DNA from: JBBRBB01 sp038206235
GTDB taxonomy: Bacteria; Bacteroidota; Bacteroidia; Chitinophagales; Chitinophagaceae
Reading direction: 5' to 3'
NCBI GenBank assembly: GCA_038206235.1
Contig: JBBRBB010000012.1
Location: forward strand, 1-64,000
DNA length: 64,000 bases
Part shown: positions 36,960 to 44,135 of the stretch, piece after piece
Layout: each line of letters starts with the position of its first letter
How positions within the stretch are numbered: the stretch's first letter is position 1
Made by a program: the position numbers and the translations under genes
The notes under the pieces: generated by a model
Databases searched by the model: none
What the model was told of the DNA's origin: nothing
The model's input: the letters and a program-made list of their open reading frames with translations, nothing else

Positions 36960-37293
36960 AAATTTTTCTAACCATTAGATTTCTTATAAAAGGAAACAAA
37001 ATTCTTTTACGAAATAATATGATTACAATTAATATCAAAAGGAAAAATGCTGCAACAATTAAATAGCCTGCAATTTTACTATTTAGTAAAGTACCCAGCC
37101 AAATTGCTGTGGCAAATGCTGAAAAAAAAATAACAAACATGCTTACCAGACATATAAAGAACATGGTAACAGCAAAGGCCACAATTGTTGTAGATTTTTG
37201 AACCAGTTTTACAACGGAAAGCTGGTAAAAAGTTTCAACATAATCTGCAACGTTGCGGCCTAAATCTTCTGTGGTGGTTTTAGTATCATTCAT
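36952..37293 (-). CDS. Phage-holin-superfamily (DUF1469-like) membrane protein
   Basis: The ATG at 37293 (MNDTKTTTEDLG) gives 113 residues. A soluble amphipathic N-terminus (EDLGRNVADYVETFYQLSVVKLVQKS) precedes two strong membrane helices (about 45-70 and 76-100) and a basic C-terminus. This layout matches the YqjE/DUF1469 'phage holin family' proteins, which are chromosomal membrane proteins of unknown role often next to YtxH-like or ElaB-like genes. It overlaps the next gene by 8 bp. Confidence 0.7.
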   Translation of the reverse strand: MNDTKTTTEDLGRNVADYVETFYQLSVVKLVQKSTTIVAFAVTMFFICLVSMFVIFFSAFATAIWLGTLLNSKIAGYLIVAAFFLLILIVIILFRKRILFPFIRNLMVRKIYE

Positions 37294-37406
37294 GCCATAA
37301 AATACAATAATGAAAAGCAAATAAACTCAATAGTAAATTCGCATTAGTAAATCGCTTACTATCTTAGGAGATACACTAAAGCATAATTTGCATTTGAGAT
37401 ACTCTT

Positions 37407-37643
37407 CTATATTAGATTTTCCTTTGCACTGTTAATGCCGCTCTCTACATCAGAGGCCATTGCATTAATTTTATTTTTGCCGGCAGTAAACAAATCTGCT
37501 AACTGACAAATTAAATCATTTGTTGTAGTGGAAACCCTTTTTCGCAAATCACTTCCTTTTTCAGGTGCACATAACATTCCAATTACAGCTCCCGCTGCTG
37601 CTGCACCGATTATACCTACGAGAATTTTTGCTTGTGTTGACAT
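37407..37643 (-). CDS. YtxH-domain general stress-like protein
   Basis: The ATG at 37643 (MSTQAKILVG) gives 78 residues. A glycine/alanine-rich membrane helix (GIIGAAAAGAVIGMLCAPEKG) is followed by the characteristic APEKGSDLRKRV turn and an amphipathic helical tail, the layout of YtxH proteins. These are small inner-membrane proteins induced by general stress in other bacteria; molecular function is unknown. It heads a run of small minus-strand genes and is divergent from a single-domain response regulator. Confidence 0.82.
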   Translation of the reverse strand: MSTQAKILVGIIGAAAAGAVIGMLCAPEKGSDLRKRVSTTTNDLICQLADLFTAGKNKINAMASDVESGINSAKENLI

Positions 37644-37833
37644 TTTAAATGTTTTAAGATGATAAATTTTGAGCATATCAATAAAAATTAGATGCCTCTC
37701 CTTATTTGCAATTAAATGCTTTTTAATTAATGAATTTGGGTATCAATTTCTACAATCTTCTTTTGGCTTAATTATCGTAAATATAAAGTAAAATCATTAG
37801 AATTGTGACAATGTAAATAAAGGACTGGCATGC

Positions 37834-38199
37834 ATGAAGGCAAAGAAAAAAATATTAATAGTTGATGACGAGAAAGAGCTTTGTTTATTAATGAAGACCT
37901 ATCTTTCAAAAAAAAATTTTGAGGTTTATGATACATATTCCCTCAATGAAGGACTACTTCAGATGAAACTTCACAAGCCCGACATTTTATTTTTAGATAA
38001 TAATCTTACAGATGGCATGGGATGGCTGCACCTGAATAAATTTTATGAAGTAAATCCTGCCACTCATATTTTTTTGATGAGCGGGTTTCAACCTGCGTTG
38101 CCTAAAATTTCAAAGAAAAAAAAATATAAGATATTGGTAAAGCCTATTTCTTTCAATGATTTGGATAATATTCTTGATTTAAATACGGGTGTCTCTTAG
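37834..38199 (+). CDS. Single-domain response regulator
   Basis: This 121-residue protein is a receiver domain with no output domain. The acidic pocket is in KILIVDDEKE, the phosphoacceptor Asp is in ILFLDNNLTDG, the conserved Ser is in FLMSGF and the Lys is in ILVKPIS. Such CheY-like regulators act by protein-protein contact or relay phosphate. No kinase is adjacent; the receiver-PAS kinase at 31.4 kb is the nearest candidate. It is divergent from the YtxH-like gene, so the 190-bp region between them may hold a shared control region. Confidence 0.88.
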   Translation: MKAKKKILIVDDEKELCLLMKTYLSKKNFEVYDTYSLNEGLLQMKLHKPDILFLDNNLTDGMGWLHLNKFYEVNPATHIFLMSGFQPALPKISKKKKYKILVKPISFNDLDNILDLNTGVS

Positions 38200-38383
38200 C
38201 TTTCACAATACAAATTTTCTTTCAATCTTTATGGAAAAAAGATTAAGAAATATCTATTATCTCAGATAATATCAAAAACATTAAAGTTCAATTAGCGCAA
38301 CTTGTTATTTAAAACTTAAGTTCTACTCAGGTTTTTTTCTTTCTTTTGCATCCTGAAAATAAAGCACTAATTGTTTTTTCATT

Positions 38384-39301
38384 ATGCATCCAAATTTTCT
38401 TATAATCGGGCCGCCGAAATGCGCATCTACATCATTACATTTTTATTTAGGCCAGCATCCAGATGTATATACATCGAAAGTAAAAGAAACTGTTTTCTTT
38501 AGCCGCGATTATTACAAGGGAATGCAGTTTTATGAAAACTATTTTAAAGAGGCAAACGGTGCAATAGCAATTGGTGAGGCAACGCCAGTGTATGCATTTC
38601 TTCCCTTTGTTGCAGACAGAATAAAACAACATTATCCTGATGCAAAATTGATTCTTTGCTTTCGCAATCCAATGGACCGGGCATTCAGCAGTTGGCTTAT
38701 GCAAAAGGGAATGGGTGTTGAAAAGGCAAGTTTTCGCGATGCAATGGAAATGAATTTAAAGCAGCTGAATTACGTAACATTAGAGGGGGAAGAAGGAGCC
38801 AAAACATGGCTTAACAGTATTGGTAATTTCAGTGCAGATGAAAGCAGGCTGAGAACATACCTGCAGGCCGGGTTTTATTCTGATATTATTAAAAGCTATC
38901 AAAAGCGCTTTAATCCCGAACAGATAAAGGTTATTTTTTTAGAAGACCTAAAAAATAATTTTGACAGCACGATGAAAGATTTATTTCATTTTTTAAATGT
39001 GGATGAAAATTTTGAAGTTCCAAATAAAGAAGTTGCGAATTTTTACTTCGAAAGAAAAGGCAATAAAATATCAAACAAAATAATTGGTATAAAAGGAACA
39101 AGATTTATTGCGAAGCGCATACCCAAATCAGTGAAAAATATTTTTAAGAAAAAATGGAAAGCAGAAGAAACCCCAAAGATTAGCAATGAAGACCGCGTTT
39201 GGTTATGGGAAATTTTTAAAAATGACATAGCCCAACTTGAAAAACTTACCGGCAGAGATTTATCTGCATGGAATCCGAAAGAAATAATACAAGTTTACTA
39301 G
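38384..39301 (+). CDS. Sulfotransferase, PAPS-dependent
   Basis: This 305-residue protein opens with the 5'-phosphosulfate-binding motif FLIIGPPKCASTSLHFYLGQ (residues 5-24) and later has the 3'-phosphate motif LILCFRNPMDRAFSSW near residue 90, as in heparan-sulfate-type and bacterial sulfotransferases. It transfers sulfate from PAPS to a hydroxyl of a sugar or lipid. No membrane segment is obvious. The acceptor is unknown; sulfonolipids and sulfated glycans are both possible in Bacteroidota. It stands alone, followed by a 9-nt word repeat region. Confidence 0.88.
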   Translation: MHPNFLIIGPPKCASTSLHFYLGQHPDVYTSKVKETVFFSRDYYKGMQFYENYFKEANGAIAIGEATPVYAFLPFVADRIKQHYPDAKLILCFRNPMDRAFSSWLMQKGMGVEKASFRDAMEMNLKQLNYVTLEGEEGAKTWLNSIGNFSADESRLRTYLQAGFYSDIIKSYQKRFNPEQIKVIFLEDLKNNFDSTMKDLFHFLNVDENFEVPNKEVANFYFERKGNKISNKIIGIKGTRFIAKRIPKSVKNIFKKKWKAEETPKISNEDRVWLWEIFKNDIAQLEKLTGRDLSAWNPKEIIQVY

Positions 39302-39462
39302 TTTACGAGTTTACGAGTTTCAGAAGTTGTTTTGAAGGGATAACTTGAAACCTTGTAAACTTCTGAAAGAAATAAAAGTTTAATTGTTTACGTGTTTACG
39401 AGTTTAACTTGTAAACCGCTGAAACTCGCAAACTTCTGAAACTTCTGAAACTTCTTACATCG
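39299..39462. repeat. Word-repeat region with stem-loop, copy 1
   Basis: The block begins with 8-nt words (TTTACTAG, TTTACGAG, TTTACGAG, TTTCAGAA), then the segment GTTTCAGAAGTTGTTTTGA, and ends with 9-nt words TGTAAACCG, CTGAAACTC, CTGAAACTT, CTGAAACTT. TTTCAGAAGTT can pair with AACTTCTGAAA. The GTTTCAGAAGTTGTTTTGA segment recurs near 53703-53721. Confidence 0.8.
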
Positions 39463-39465
39463 TCT

Positions 39466-40620
39466 TTACATCTGAATTAAGGTAGCCGCAAAACTTCTGG
39501 CCTCAGCATCGCTTTCGTAATACTGCTCTAATGTTGGGTTTTGAATAAAATCAATTTTTTCCATAGTTTGTTCTACCATAGCCGTGATATCTAAAAAGCC
39601 AATACGGTTTCTCAAAAAGGCAAACACTGCAATTTCATTTGCTGCATTTAAAATGCAGGCTAAATTTCCACCCTTATTTAATGCTTCTTTGGCAAGAACA
39701 AGATTACGAAAGGTTCTGTAATCGGGCTCTTCAAATGTAAGTGTGTTGGGTTTTTTAAAATCGTAGCGGGGAAAAGTATTCTGTATGCGTTGCGGAAATG
39801 CAAGTGCATATTGAATAGGCAGCTTCATATCTGGCAAACCCATTTGCGCTTTTATGCTGCCATCTTCAAACTGTACCATGCTGTGTATAATGCTTTGTGC
39901 ATGTATTACAACCTGTATTTGTTCCGGCTTAAGATTGAATAACCATTTGGCTTCAATCATCTCAAGCCCTTTATTCATAAGGGTTGCAGAGTCAATACTT
40001 ATTTTTGCGCCCATTTTCCAGTTAGGATGCTGCAGGGCATGGTCGCGTTTTACATTCACAAGATAATTTGGTTTCCTTCCTAAAAAAGGACCGCCGCTTG
40101 CAGTGAGAATAATTTTTTCAATTCTGTTTCTTCCCTCTCCAATGAGGCATTGAAAAATGGCCGAGTGCTCACTATCAACCGGAATAACAGGCACTCTTTT
40201 TTCCAGCGCTTTCTGCATTACAATATCCCCTGCAATTACCAGCGTTTCTTTGTTTGCAAGCGCAACGGTTTTTCCATTCTCTATTGCACTGAGTGTAGGC
40301 TTTAAACCCGCATAGCCTACAATGGCAGCGAGCATAACATCGTAAGTGTTTGTTGCGGCTGCTTCTTTTAAAGCATCTTCACCAGCACTAACTTTTATAT
40401 CAGTAGCTGACAATGCTTCTTTTACTTTTTCATATTTTGTTTCGTCCCCAATTACTACCATACAGGGCTTGAATTGTAAAGCCTGCTGTATTAATAAATC
40501 TGCGTTGCTATGCGCTGTAAGAATTGCTGCTGAAAATTTATCAGGATTGGCACCGATTACTTCAAGAGTCTGTGTACCGATAGAACCGGTAGAACCAAAT
40601 ATAGCGATGCGTTTTATCAT
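39466..40620 (-). CDS. dxr: 1-deoxy-D-xylulose 5-phosphate reductoisomerase
   Basis: This 384-residue enzyme is the second step of the MEP isoprenoid pathway, converting DXP to MEP with NADPH. The N-terminal nucleotide motif IAIFGSTGSIGTQTLEV, the central LANKETLVIAG, VDSEHSAIFQCL with the metal-binding Asp and Glu, TASGGPF and HPNWKMGAKISIDSATLMNKGLEMIEAKWLF are all present, with the C-terminal alpha-helical domain (CILNAANEIAVFAFL). Length is typical. The start ATG lies 5 bp into the IAIFG strand as expected. It is monocistronic here. Confidence 0.97.
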   Translation of the reverse strand: MIKRIAIFGSTGSIGTQTLEVIGANPDKFSAAILTAHSNADLLIQQALQFKPCMVVIGDETKYEKVKEALSATDIKVSAGEDALKEAAATNTYDVMLAAIVGYAGLKPTLSAIENGKTVALANKETLVIAGDIVMQKALEKRVPVIPVDSEHSAIFQCLIGEGRNRIEKIILTASGGPFLGRKPNYLVNVKRDHALQHPNWKMGAKISIDSATLMNKGLEMIEAKWLFNLKPEQIQVVIHAQSIIHSMVQFEDGSIKAQMGLPDMKLPIQYALAFPQRIQNTFPRYDFKKPNTLTFEEPDYRTFRNLVLAKEALNKGGNLACILNAANEIAVFAFLRNRIGFLDITAMVEQTMEKIDFIQNPTLEQYYESDAEARSFAATLIQM

Positions 40621-40708
40621 AATGTTTTTTAACTTTCGTGAGCCTGAATTAGTATAAATTGATATAGTTATTCGCTAATCCAAAAACGGGAAGTTGCAAT
40701 CATTTTAT

Positions 40709-41105
40709 CTAAAGAGGTTTTATTTCTGAAATTATATTTTTATATTTTGCTACCAATAAAATCCCTAATACTCCAATAGTTTTCAGATTAAATTCTTTGG
40801 CACTATATGTTCCCTTTCTGTCAATTAATAGCAAATCGGCTTTTAATTCAACTGCAAGAGTAATGGCTTCTGCTTCACCTGCATGAACCCTTTTTAGCAA
40901 AGATTGCAAAAGATTTGAATCATTTGGCGGGATAATTTTTATCCAATCAAATTTTCTTAGCATACTAATATCTTCACCCTGATTTTGAAGTTCGGTTAAT
41001 TCATCATATACTGCGTGTGGAATATTAATTGTATAAAGATTGAAGAATTTCCATTTTGCCAACAAGAAGAAAATTGCTACTTAGCAAATTGTCACAAACT
41101 ATCAT
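40709..41105 (-). pseudogene. Frameshifted DUF3368/PIN-domain toxin-like gene
   Basis: The intact frame (ending at 40709) covers PHAVYDELTEL onward, with AGEAEAITLAVELKADLLLIDRKG, the acidic residues of a PIN/DUF3368 nuclease. Its natural N-terminus, MIVCDNLLSSNFLLVGKM, which carries the first catalytic Asp, is in another frame: it starts at ATG 41105 and stops at 41025. Joining the two needs one base removed near 41025-41032. The intact product would be about 132 residues. The ATG lies 7 bp after the end of the antitoxin-like gene's original frame. DUF3368 proteins are presumed toxins paired with UPF0175. Confidence 0.75.
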
Positions 41106-41111
41106 CACTAT

Positions 41112-41359
41112 TTAATTTATGAATTTTGCAGATTCAACTTGCTCCATTATTTCAGCAGTGGAAATTTGTATGGTAGGGATTTTTCTCTTAGCAAGTTCTT
41201 TCTGAAAGTTAAACCATGATAATGGCAAAGTTGTGCGGCCTGGTGCAGCGTTAACTCTTCATCAATGTAAAGTTTAATAGCGAGGGCAAGTAATGCATCT
41301 TTTTCCGAAACATGCGTTTTTGCGGCAATATATTCAGGTATTTCGATTGTTAATTCCAT
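41112..41359 (-). pseudogene. Frameshifted UPF0175-family antitoxin-like gene
   Basis: From ATG 41359 the frame reads MELTIEIPEYIAAKTHVSEK and ALAIKLYIDEELTLHQAAQL, a UPF0175 N-terminus. It then runs into a wrong frame after a short T-run (41227-41229) and stops at 41147. In the neighbouring frame the expected C-terminus is plain: LPLSWFNFQKELAKRKIP, then TAEIMEQVESAKFIN and a TAA at 41112-41114. One missing base explains this. The restored product would be about 82 residues, a small DNA-binding antitoxin immediately upstream of the DUF3368 gene. Confidence 0.75.
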
Positions 41360-41383
41360 AAAATAAAGATACAAGTAATTTAA

Positions 41384-42877
41384 TCATGCAACATATTCTT
41401 CCAGCCCTTCTGCAATCTTTCTGTCATTACTCAATCTCGGCAATTTATTTTGTCCCCCCAATTTTCCTATTGACTTCATATAATTAATAAAACCATTTTT
41501 TCTTATTGGTTTTATTTTTAATTGCCCCAGAATATTTCCGCGCATCAAATCATCGTAATAAACATTTTTATTACGCAGATTATCATCTACTTTTTTTGCA
41601 AAGCAATTTATATCGGCGGGGGAATTTTCAAATTCTATAAACCATTCGTGATAGCTTTTGCCTTCGTGCTGCTGTATTACAGGCGCCACCGTAAATTCAA
41701 TAATCTTTGTTCCGTTCTCGTTAGCTGCTTTCATTAGCGCCCATTCAACTTCTTCGGCAATTACATGTTCACCGAAAGCAGAAATAAAATGTTTGATTCT
41801 TCCTGTTACCATTATTCTGTAGGGATTTATGCTGATGAATTTAATGGTATCTCCAAGATTATATCCCCATAAACCAGCATTGCTGTTTATTACCATTGCA
41901 TAATTTTCTCCAACTTTTACATCACGTAAGCTGATGCGTGTAGGGTTCTCATTAAATATTTCGCCGGCAGGAATAAATTCATAAAATATTCCTGAATCAG
42001 TGATGAGTAACAGCCCCGGCTCATTCACTTTATTTTGAAAAGCAAAAAAGCCTTCGCTTGCCGGAAATAATTCTATGCAATCAACATTTCGTCCAATGCT
42101 TTCATACAGCTTGGTTTTATAAGGCTCAAAATTTACACCGCCCTGTACCATTACACTAAACTTGGGAAACAGCTCACCTGCTTTCTTTCCGCTCTTTTCA
42201 ATTAACCTGTCAAAATACATTTGCATCCACGGAGGAATGCCGCTGATAAGCGTCATGTTCTGTGCAATCGTTTCTTGTACTATTTTATCCAGCTTTGTTT
42301 CCCAGTCTTCAATACAATTTGTTTCGTAGCTCGGCAATTGATTACTTCTTAAATAACGTGGCACATGATGATTTACGATACCGCTTAATCTTCCCGTAGG
42401 TATACCTCCTACTCTTTCTAACTCAGGCGAACCACTTAAAAAAATCATTTTGCCTTTTGTGAATTCTGTGTTGCCGCTTTGCGCTATATAACAGAGCAAT
42501 GCGTCTCTTGCCGAATTAATATGATTGGGGATTGAATCTTTTGTAATGGGTATGTATTTTACTCCGCTGGTAGTGCCGCTTGTTTTTGCAAAATAAATGG
42601 GCCTGCCTTTCCACAACACATTATGTTTTCCTTCTTTTATTTTTTCTATATAGGGTTTTAGTTGTTCGTAATCTCTTAAAGGCACAGCCTTTTTAAAGTC
42701 TGTATATGTTTCAATATTTTCAAAATGATGGTCTTTCCCAAATTCAGTATTGCGACCGGTTTTTATAAGTGTTTTCAGCAGCGCCTCCTGGTCAGCAACT
42801 GCTGTCTCCATGCCACTCGTAATTTTATTGAAAATATAATTTGCAAAAGGGCGAGCTAGCAGAGATTTAAAATTCAT
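41384..42877 (-). CDS. GH3-like acyl-adenylate-forming protein
   Basis: The ATG at 42877 (MNFKSLLARPFANYIFNK) gives 497 residues; a longer frame adds 37 residues with no family support. The protein matches bacterial homologues of the plant GH3 auxin-responsive family: FKKAVPLRDYEQLKPYIEKI, the ATP-loop-like FAKTSGTTSGVKYIPIT near residue 110, LFPASEGFFAFQ and LWGYNLGDTIKF. GH3 enzymes conjugate amino acids to carboxylic acids through an adenylate. The bacterial substrate is unknown. The gene is divergent from rplU. Confidence 0.9.
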   Translation of the reverse strand: MNFKSLLARPFANYIFNKITSGMETAVADQEALLKTLIKTGRNTEFGKDHHFENIETYTDFKKAVPLRDYEQLKPYIEKIKEGKHNVLWKGRPIYFAKTSGTTSGVKYIPITKDSIPNHINSARDALLCYIAQSGNTEFTKGKMIFLSGSPELERVGGIPTGRLSGIVNHHVPRYLRSNQLPSYETNCIEDWETKLDKIVQETIAQNMTLISGIPPWMQMYFDRLIEKSGKKAGELFPKFSVMVQGGVNFEPYKTKLYESIGRNVDCIELFPASEGFFAFQNKVNEPGLLLITDSGIFYEFIPAGEIFNENPTRISLRDVKVGENYAMVINSNAGLWGYNLGDTIKFISINPYRIMVTGRIKHFISAFGEHVIAEEVEWALMKAANENGTKIIEFTVAPVIQQHEGKSYHEWFIEFENSPADINCFAKKVDDNLRNKNVYYDDLMRGNILGQLKIKPIRKNGFINYMKSIGKLGGQNKLPRLSNDRKIAEGLEEYVA

Positions 42878-43001
42878 TGGTGTAGCAAGGTTAATCAGCA
42901 AAAGTAAACAATACAAAACACGCATGTGTAAGAAATCATTTAAAATTTCTTTTAAATTGATAAGATGAATATTTTTCGCTTCAAACATAAATGAAAACTA
43001 T

Positions 43002-43009
43002 TACCTTTG
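43002..43009 (+). promoter_or_regulatory. -7 promoter box for rplU-rpmA
   Basis: TACCTTTG fits the Bacteroidota -7 consensus TAnnTTTG and lies 21 bp before the L21 start, a usual leader length. No clear -33 TTTG is seen. Confidence 0.45.
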
Positions 43010-43029
43010 CCGTCCTTAATTTTAAAAAT

Positions 43030-43338
43030 ATGTTTGCGATAATTAAAGTAGCCGGGCAGCAATTCAGGGTGAAGCAAGGCGAAAGCATTTATGTTCCGCA
43101 CCTGCAGGGAAAAACCGGAGATAAAGTTGAATTTAATGAAGTGATGCTTATTCATAATGATGATGATAAGCTTTCACTCGGCGCTGATGCAAAAAAAATT
43201 GTTACGGCTGAAATAATAGATGATTTGATAAAGGGTGATAAGGTGACGGCTTTTAAAATGAAAAGAAGAAAAGGCTTTCGCAAAAAGCATGGACACAGAA
43301 CTCAATACACACAAATAAAAATTGAAAGCATTGTATAA
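43030..43338 (+). CDS. rplU: 50S ribosomal protein L21
   Basis: The ATG at 43030 (MFAIIKVAGQQFRVKQGESI) gives 102 residues, the normal size; the open frame extends upstream through the promoter. The family signature KVAGQQFRV, the central EVMLIHNDDDKLSLG and the C-terminal KMKRRKGFRKKHGHRTQYTQIKI are all present. It binds 23S rRNA in the large subunit. It is followed after 63 bp by rpmA, the universal L21-L27 pair. Confidence 0.97.
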   Translation: MFAIIKVAGQQFRVKQGESIYVPHLQGKTGDKVEFNEVMLIHNDDDKLSLGADAKKIVTAEIIDDLIKGDKVTAFKMKRRKGFRKKHGHRTQYTQIKIESIV

Positions 43339-43401
43339 TTTCAAAATCATTTCTCTCAATTTCAATTTTAAATATTCCATCTTAAATATTAAATAATTTA
43401 T

Positions 43402-43659
43402 ATGGCACACAAAAAAGGAGAAGGCAGTGTAAAGAATGGACGCGATTCGCAAAGCAAACGCCTCGGTGTAAAAATTTATGGCGGCCAGCCGGCGATTGCA
43501 GGCAACATCATTGTAAGGCAAAGAGGCACTGTTTATCATCCCGGAAAAAATGTTGGTGTAGGAAAAGATTTTACTTTATTTGCTTTGATGGATGGTGTGG
43601 TTGAATTCAGAAAAACAAAAAATGATAAGACTACTGTTTCTGTTTCGGCAATTTTATAA
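43402..43659 (+). CDS. rpmA: 50S ribosomal protein L27
   Basis: This 85-residue protein begins MAHKKGEGSVKNGRDSQSKR with the family block RLGVKIYGGQPAIAGNIIVRQRG and TVYHPGKNVG. It is a large-subunit protein whose N-terminus reaches the peptidyl-transferase centre. No N-terminal extension for protease processing is present; the protein starts directly at the mature MAHKK. It pairs with rplU. Confidence 0.97.
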   Translation: MAHKKGEGSVKNGRDSQSKRLGVKIYGGQPAIAGNIIVRQRGTVYHPGKNVGVGKDFTLFALMDGVVEFRKTKNDKTTVSVSAIL

Positions 43660-43743
43660 ACAATGTGAGGATTAAAAAATTTGGTGGTTACCATAAAGTT
43701 TATTTATTTTTACTCTTATTTACTAACCATTAAATTTTAAAAC

Positions 43744-43833
43744 ATGGCAACTGCAAAAAAAGCCGCTAAGAAAGCAGCAGCAAAAAAACCGGCTGCTAAG
43801 AAGGCTGCTAAGAAAGCTGGAAGAAAGAGATAA
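43744..43833 (+). CDS. 29-residue Lys/Ala-rich histone-H1-like peptide
   Basis: The frame ATG 43744 to TAA 43833 encodes 29 residues: 12 Ala, 11 Lys, 2 Arg, one Pro and no acidic residue, in KKAA repeats ending AGRKR. It resembles the C-terminal tails of eukaryotic H1 and bacterial Hc1/AlgP-type proteins. It probably binds DNA or RNA electrostatically. An AT-rich leader precedes it, and a strong terminator follows 25 bp after the stop, which argues for a genuine expressed gene. It lies 84 bp after rpmA. Confidence 0.7.
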   Translation: MATAKKAAKKAAAKKPAAKKAAKKAGRKR

Positions 43834-43858
43834 TCTTTTTCAAAGCTTTGATAGAATC

Positions 43859-43891
43859 AAGTCCTGCAAGCATTTGCGGGACTTTTTATTT
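43859..43891 (+). terminator. Rho-independent terminator after the Lys/Ala-rich gene
   Basis: The stem AAGTCCTGCAA pairs with TTTGCGGGACTT around a 3-nt loop, with one G-U or mismatch position, and runs into TTTTTATTTTT. It closes the rplU-rpmA-small gene unit. Confidence 0.88.
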
Positions 43892-44093
43892 TTAAATTAT
43901 TGAATGAATTATCATCCAAAGCATCAATAAATTAAGATTGATTTAATATCCTCTTTTCAATTTTTTTTAATGGATTCTTCTTATTCATAAATGCAAAATA
44001 TTTTTTATCATGCCTGTCAGAATATTTAAAATGCAATTGAAAAATTCATTTTCAGTATTTATTATCCCCAATCAAATTGTCTTCTTCTTATTA

Positions 44094-44101
44094 TATTTTT
44101 G
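44094..44101 (+). promoter_or_regulatory. Possible -7 promoter box of the pyruvate carboxylase gene
   Basis: TATTTTTG matches TAnnTTTG and lies 34 bp upstream of the ATG at 44136. A TTG at 44077-44079 is too close to serve as a standard -33 element. Confidence 0.35.
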
Positions 44102-44135
44102 CTTTCTTCAATAATAAAAACATCCCGAACAATCC

